Below, in pieces: positions 61,197 through 64,000 of a stretch of DNA of 64,000 nt; within the stretch, counting starts at the first letter, position 1, and every line of letters starts with the position of its first letter. The position numbers and the translations under genes were made by a program. The notes under the pieces were generated by a model that was given only the letters and a program-made list of their open reading frames with translations, was not told where the DNA came from and did no database searches. Source of the DNA: Stella humosa (GTDB lineage Bacteria; Pseudomonadota; Alphaproteobacteria; ATCC43930; Allostellaceae). The stretch spans positions 446,001 through 510,000 of the forward strand of contig NZ_AP019700.1 in assembly GCF_006738645.1 (NCBI RefSeq), given 5' to 3'.

Positions 61197-62930
61197 CTAC
61201 ACCGTCGGGCTCTGGGTTTTCGCGGCCGCCTGGCGCCAGGCGCGCCAGCCGCCGAACCGGCTGATGTCGGGGGCGCCCGCCTCGCCGCCGGCCGCGCAGA
61301 CGAAGCCGCGCACCTCGCTGCCGTCGTCGAGTGCCACCAGGCCCAGGGCCAGCGGCGCGCGCACCTCGGCCAGCAGGCCCGGCAGCGCCGGCTCCGGCAC
61401 CAGCCAGACCTCGCCCTCGATGGCGACGCCGTCGCGCTCGGTCAGGACCAGGCCCGGCCGTGGCATCGCGCCTTCCAGCAGGACCATGCGGTAGCGGCTG
61501 GCCGTGCGGATCGTGCGCACCGGCGCCGCGCCTAGCGCGATGAGCGCTGCGCTGCGTGGCTCGCCGGTCAGGTGGGCGCCGAACACGGCCACCTCGACGC
61601 CCGGGCCGGACGCGCGCGCCGGCCGCAGGGATGCCGGGTCCGCCGCCGCGCCGGTCGCCCCCAGGGGCAGGCCGGCCAGGGCGTGCACGACGCCACCGAT
61701 GGCGGCCAGCGCCAGGTCGCTGCCGGTCGGGCCGATCAGGGTGGCCCCGATCGGCAGGCCATTGCGATGGAACCCGGTCGGGACGGCGAGTGCGGCCAGG
61801 TCGAGCAGGTTCACGAAGTTGGTCCAGGTGCCGAGTGCCGAGTTGCGGGCGACCGGCTCGGCCGCAACCTCGGCCAGCGTCCAGTGACGAGGGGCGGTCG
61901 GCACCATCAGCGCGTCGTAGCGGTCCCAGGTGGGTGCGGTCTCGGCCGCGATGGCGGCCAGCCGATAGAGGCCGGCAAAGGTGTCGGTGGCGCTGCGCGC
62001 CCGGCCGCTGCGCACGATGGCGCGCACCACGGGGTCGCACGCGTCCCAGTGGGCGTCGATGAAGTCGCCGACCGCGGCCGTGCGCTCGGCCACCCAGGGG
62101 CCGTCATAGAGCAGGGCGGCCGCCGCCAGGAACGGGGCAGGGTCGATCTCCTCGACCGTGGCACCGGTCCGGCGCAGCAGGTCGAGCGCCGCCGCCCACC
62201 ATTCCGGGCCGAAGCCGTCGCCGAACCAGGGCAATGCCGCGGCATGGGGGACGGCGACGCGCCAGCCGCCCGGGCGCGGCAGGCGCTGGCGCAGCGCGCG
62301 GGAGAAGGGATCGACCGTGTCCGGGCCGCCCGCGATAGCCAGGGCCGCCAGCGCGTCCGGCACCGTCAGCGCGAAGATCGAGACGCAGTCCAGGCTGCGG
62401 CAGGCCGGCACCACGCCGGTCGCCGGGACAAGGCCGCGACTGGGCTTCAGGCCGACGATATTGTTCATCATCGCCGGCACCCGGCCCGACCCGGCGGTGT
62501 CGGTGCCGAGCGCCACCGGCACCAGCCCGCGGGCGACCGCGACGGCCGAGCCGGAGGACGAGCCGCCCGGGATGCAGGCGGGGTCGAACGGGTTGGCCGG
62601 CACGCCATAGGGGCTGCGCACGCCGACGAGACCGGTCGCGAACTGGTCGAGGTTGGTCTTGCCGGCGACCCGGAAACCCGCCGCCTCCAGCCGGGCGACG
62701 GCCGTGGCCGACGCCTCCGGTTTGTAGGCATAGGCGGGGCAGGCGGCCGTGGTGGCGAACCCGGCGGCGTCGATGTTGTCCTTGACCGCCAGCGGGATGC
62801 CGTCGCCGCCGGCCGGGCCGCGGGCGATGAAGATCGCCGGATCGGCGTCGTCCAGCCGGGCAGCATGGGCCGCGCGGTCGGCGGCCGTCGCCTGGCGCCA
62901 GTCGGAAATGGTCAGCGGTCGTTGGGTCAT
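61197..62930 (-). CDS. atzF: Allophanate hydrolase, AtzF-like
   Basis: 577 aa. The amidase-signature part has Lys in IPLAVKDNIDAAGFATTA and the Ser motif PGGSSSGSAVAVARGLVPVALGTDTAGSGRVPA. A C-terminal domain of ~125 residues (VEVAVFGAHLTGEPRSAALI, YRMVLLEGAMPRPGLVL, IEGEVWLVPEPALPGLL) is the allophanate-hydrolase C-terminal domain, which finishes the reaction to ammonia and CO2. It is the first gene of the atzF-atzG-atzE unit and lies downstream of a sigma-54-like promoter. Confidence 0.9.
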   Translation of the reverse strand: MTQRPLTISDWRQATAADRAAHAARLDDADPAIFIARGPAGGDGIPLAVKDNIDAAGFATTAACPAYAYKPEASATAVARLEAAGFRVAGKTNLDQFATGLVGVRSPYGVPANPFDPACIPGGSSSGSAVAVARGLVPVALGTDTAGSGRVPAMMNNIVGLKPSRGLVPATGVVPACRSLDCVSIFALTVPDALAALAIAGGPDTVDPFSRALRQRLPRPGGWRVAVPHAAALPWFGDGFGPEWWAAALDLLRRTGATVEEIDPAPFLAAAALLYDGPWVAERTAAVGDFIDAHWDACDPVVRAIVRSGRARSATDTFAGLYRLAAIAAETAPTWDRYDALMVPTAPRHWTLAEVAAEPVARNSALGTWTNFVNLLDLAALAVPTGFHRNGLPIGATLIGPTGSDLALAAIGGVVHALAGLPLGATGAAADPASLRPARASGPGVEVAVFGAHLTGEPRSAALIALGAAPVRTIRTASRYRMVLLEGAMPRPGLVLTERDGVAIEGEVWLVPEPALPGLLAEVRAPLALGLVALDDGSEVRGFVCAAGGEAGAPDISRFGGWRAWRQAAAKTQSPTV

Positions 62931-62960
62931 GCGGTCGGGTCCGTCATGTCGGGGGCTTCA

Positions 62961-62976
62961 GCACAGCCCGTGCCAA
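62961..62976 (-). promoter_or_regulatory. Sigma-54-like promoter for the atzF unit
   Basis: On the minus strand, TTGGCACGGGCTGTGC fits the -24/-12 consensus (TTGGCACG-N4-TTGC) except for one base in the -12 box (GTGC). The invariant GG and GC are at exact spacing, 31 nt before the atzF ATG. Found by eye. Confidence 0.55.
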
Positions 62977-63037
62977 GGGAGAGAGCGGGATGGCGAGCGG
63001 CCTTGCCGGGGCGACCCAGTTCGGCCAAAGAGGGGCG

Positions 63038-63736
63038 ATGGACGTGCAGAGCGCCAAGACGACCCTTCCCGGCCCGCCCAGGACGCGCGCCGACCGGCTG
63101 CGCGAGGACCTGGCCGAGGAGATCCTGTCGGGCCGGCTCGGCCCCGGCGTCCGGCTCGACGAGCAGGGGCTGGCCGACCGCTACGGCGTGTCGCGGACGC
63201 CCGTGCGCGAGGCGCTGCGGCAACTGGCGGCGACCGGCCTGGTCGAGGCCCGGCCGCACAAGGGCGTGGTGGTGACGACCCCCTCGCCCAAGGTCCTGGC
63301 CGAATCCTTCGAGGTGATGGCGGAACTGGAGGCGGCCTGCGCGGCCCTTGCGGCGCGCCGCATGCCGGCCGGTCTGCGGCGCAGTCTGGCCCGTGTCCAT
63401 GGCCGCCTGCGCCTGCTGGCCGATGCCGGCGATCCTGAGGACTATGCCGCCCTCAACCTGGAATTCCACGATCTCATCTGGCAGGGCTGCGGCAATGCCA
63501 CGCTGGCGGCGATGACGGCCGACGTGCGCCGCCGGGTGGGGCCGTTCCGGCGCCTGCAATTCCGCCTGGCGGGCCGGCTGCAACGATCGTGGGAAGAGCA
63601 TGACGCGGTGGTCCAGGCGATCCTGGCCGGCGATCCCGCGGCCGCCCGCGCGGCGATGCTGGGCCATGTCGGCCTGGTGGGCGATGCGTCGGCCGATCTG
63701 GTGCGGCCGGGGGCGCTTCTGGCCGCCATGGAGTGA
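63038..63736 (+). CDS. GntR family (FadR/FCD) transcriptional regulator
   Basis: 232 aa. A winged helix-turn-helix (LDEQGLADRYGVSRTPVREALRQLAATGLVEARPHKGVVV, about 35-75) is followed by an all-helical FCD ligand domain with metal-site residues in EFHDLIW and the EEHDAVVQAILAGD helix. The ATG at 63038 follows AGAGGGG; an earlier in-frame ATG at 62990 is less well placed. It is divergent from the atzF unit and probably controls it or the edge gene. Confidence 0.88.
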   Translation: MDVQSAKTTLPGPPRTRADRLREDLAEEILSGRLGPGVRLDEQGLADRYGVSRTPVREALRQLAATGLVEARPHKGVVVTTPSPKVLAESFEVMAELEAACAALAARRMPAGLRRSLARVHGRLRLLADAGDPEDYAALNLEFHDLIWQGCGNATLAAMTADVRRRVGPFRRLQFRLAGRLQRSWEEHDAVVQAILAGDPAAARAAMLGHVGLVGDASADLVRPGALLAAME

Positions 63737-63749
63737 TCGTGCATGCAAG

Positions 63750-63761
63750 ATTGCATACAAT
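63750..63761. promoter_or_regulatory. Candidate GntR/FCD operator
   Basis: ATTGCATACAAT is a near-perfect palindrome (ATTG..CAAT) of the kind bound by FCD regulators, 13 nt after the regulator stop and upstream of the edge gene. Confidence 0.4.
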
Positions 63762-63893
63762 ATAGCCAGAGCGAATTGATCTAGAATAGGGATTTAGCGT
63801 GCCGACGCCCGTGTTTCGGGCAGCGTTTGGATCGGCTGCGGGCAGAAGCCCGCGCGGAACGCGCAGAAGGGCGCGAATTCCCGGCATTTCCGG

Positions 63894-63909
63894 CTGGCAC
63901 GATGCTTGC
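63894..63909 (+). promoter_or_regulatory. Sigma-54-like promoter for the edge gene
   Basis: CTGGCACGATGCTTGC matches the -24/-12 consensus YTGGCACG-N4-TTGC at every defined position, 40 nt before the ATG at 63950. Confidence 0.65.
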
Positions 63910-63949
63910 GCTTCCTGGTGGCGAACGGGCTTTCGCCACGGGGGGTGCC

Positions 63950-64000
63950 ATGAAGCGTCGCGAGTTCCTGAAGTCCACGGCGGCGGTCGCGGCCGGTGCT
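63950..64000 (+). CDS. N-terminus of a Tat-exported protein (cut by the window end)
   Basis: Seventeen codons, MKRREFLKSTAAVAAGA, a twin-arginine export signal. The position in a nitrogen-scavenging locus behind a sigma-54-like promoter suggests a periplasmic binding protein of an ABC or TRAP importer, but nothing of the mature protein is visible. Confidence 0.6.
   Translation, partial: MKRREFLKSTAAVAAGA

Noticed and set aside
59590-62040. One 816-codon amidase fusion
   Set aside because: The amidase begins at ATG 61002 with an ATGA overlap from the AtzG-like gene; the longer frame runs through two other genes in the wrong phase.

Overview
The window is very GC-rich (about 70 % by eye), densely packed and rich in 4-nt and 8-nt start/stop overlaps. 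Its housekeeping blocks (xseB-ispA-dxs-tlyA-RNA methyltransferase, fabI next to aroC, pdxH next to a cation efflux protein) and the style of its ABC operons point to an alphaproteobacterium of the Rhodospirillales type. That placement is an inference from gene content, not from a marker gene. No tRNA, rRNA, CRISPR array or replication origin was recognised. No stretch longer than about 225 bases lacks a gene, apart from the ends of one insertion sequence.

Layout. 1-5.7 kb (minus): a cut-off RTX repeat protein, a D-amino-acid-type FAD oxidoreductase, a GT1-like glycosyltransferase, a CDF metal exporter and pdxH. 5.8-12.9 kb: a small lipoprotein, a J-protein, a YihY/BrkB membrane protein (minus), fabI, aroC and a molybdopterin oxidoreductase. 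12.87-13.92 kb: a complete IS630-type element sitting in the stop codon of the molybdoenzyme gene. 13.9-24.4 kb (minus): a 2-hydroxyacid dehydrogenase, a GT4 glycosyltransferase, the RNA methyltransferase/tlyA/dxs/ispA/xseB block, a frameshifted crcB, a deacetylase-family hydrolase and an agmatinase-family enzyme. 24.5-29.9 kb: a kinase-like fusion, a universal stress protein, a small unknown, and on the minus strand VOC, ankyrin and class-III aminotransferase genes.

The most striking region is 30.0-44.6 kb: six consecutive paralogous family-5 extracytoplasmic binding proteins, followed by one permease pair and one ATPase pair. Strong hairpins or terminators separate the binding-protein genes, so they look like individually controlled specificity subunits feeding one importer.

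44.7-49.2 kb encodes a phosphorelay: a hybrid histidine kinase with two receiver domains, a single-domain receiver, and an Hpt-REC-GGDEF diguanylate cyclase. After a ribokinase-family gene, 50.2-55.2 kb (minus) holds pyrE, then a second peptide-type binding protein and two permeases with no ATPase, and a cysteine-cluster protein. 55.3-59.6 kb has a tandem pair of small glycosyltransferases, thpR, a uracil-DNA-glycosylase-family gene, an isochorismatase-family hydrolase and a LysR regulator.

The right end (59.6-64 kb) is a nitrogen-scavenging locus: allophanate hydrolase (atzF-like), a 62-aa AtzG-like subunit and an AtzE-like amidase, divergent from a GntR/FCD regulator. A Tat-signal protein starts at the very edge. 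Sequences matching the sigma-54 -24/-12 promoter lie directly upstream of both the atzF-like gene and the edge gene, which fits nitrogen control.
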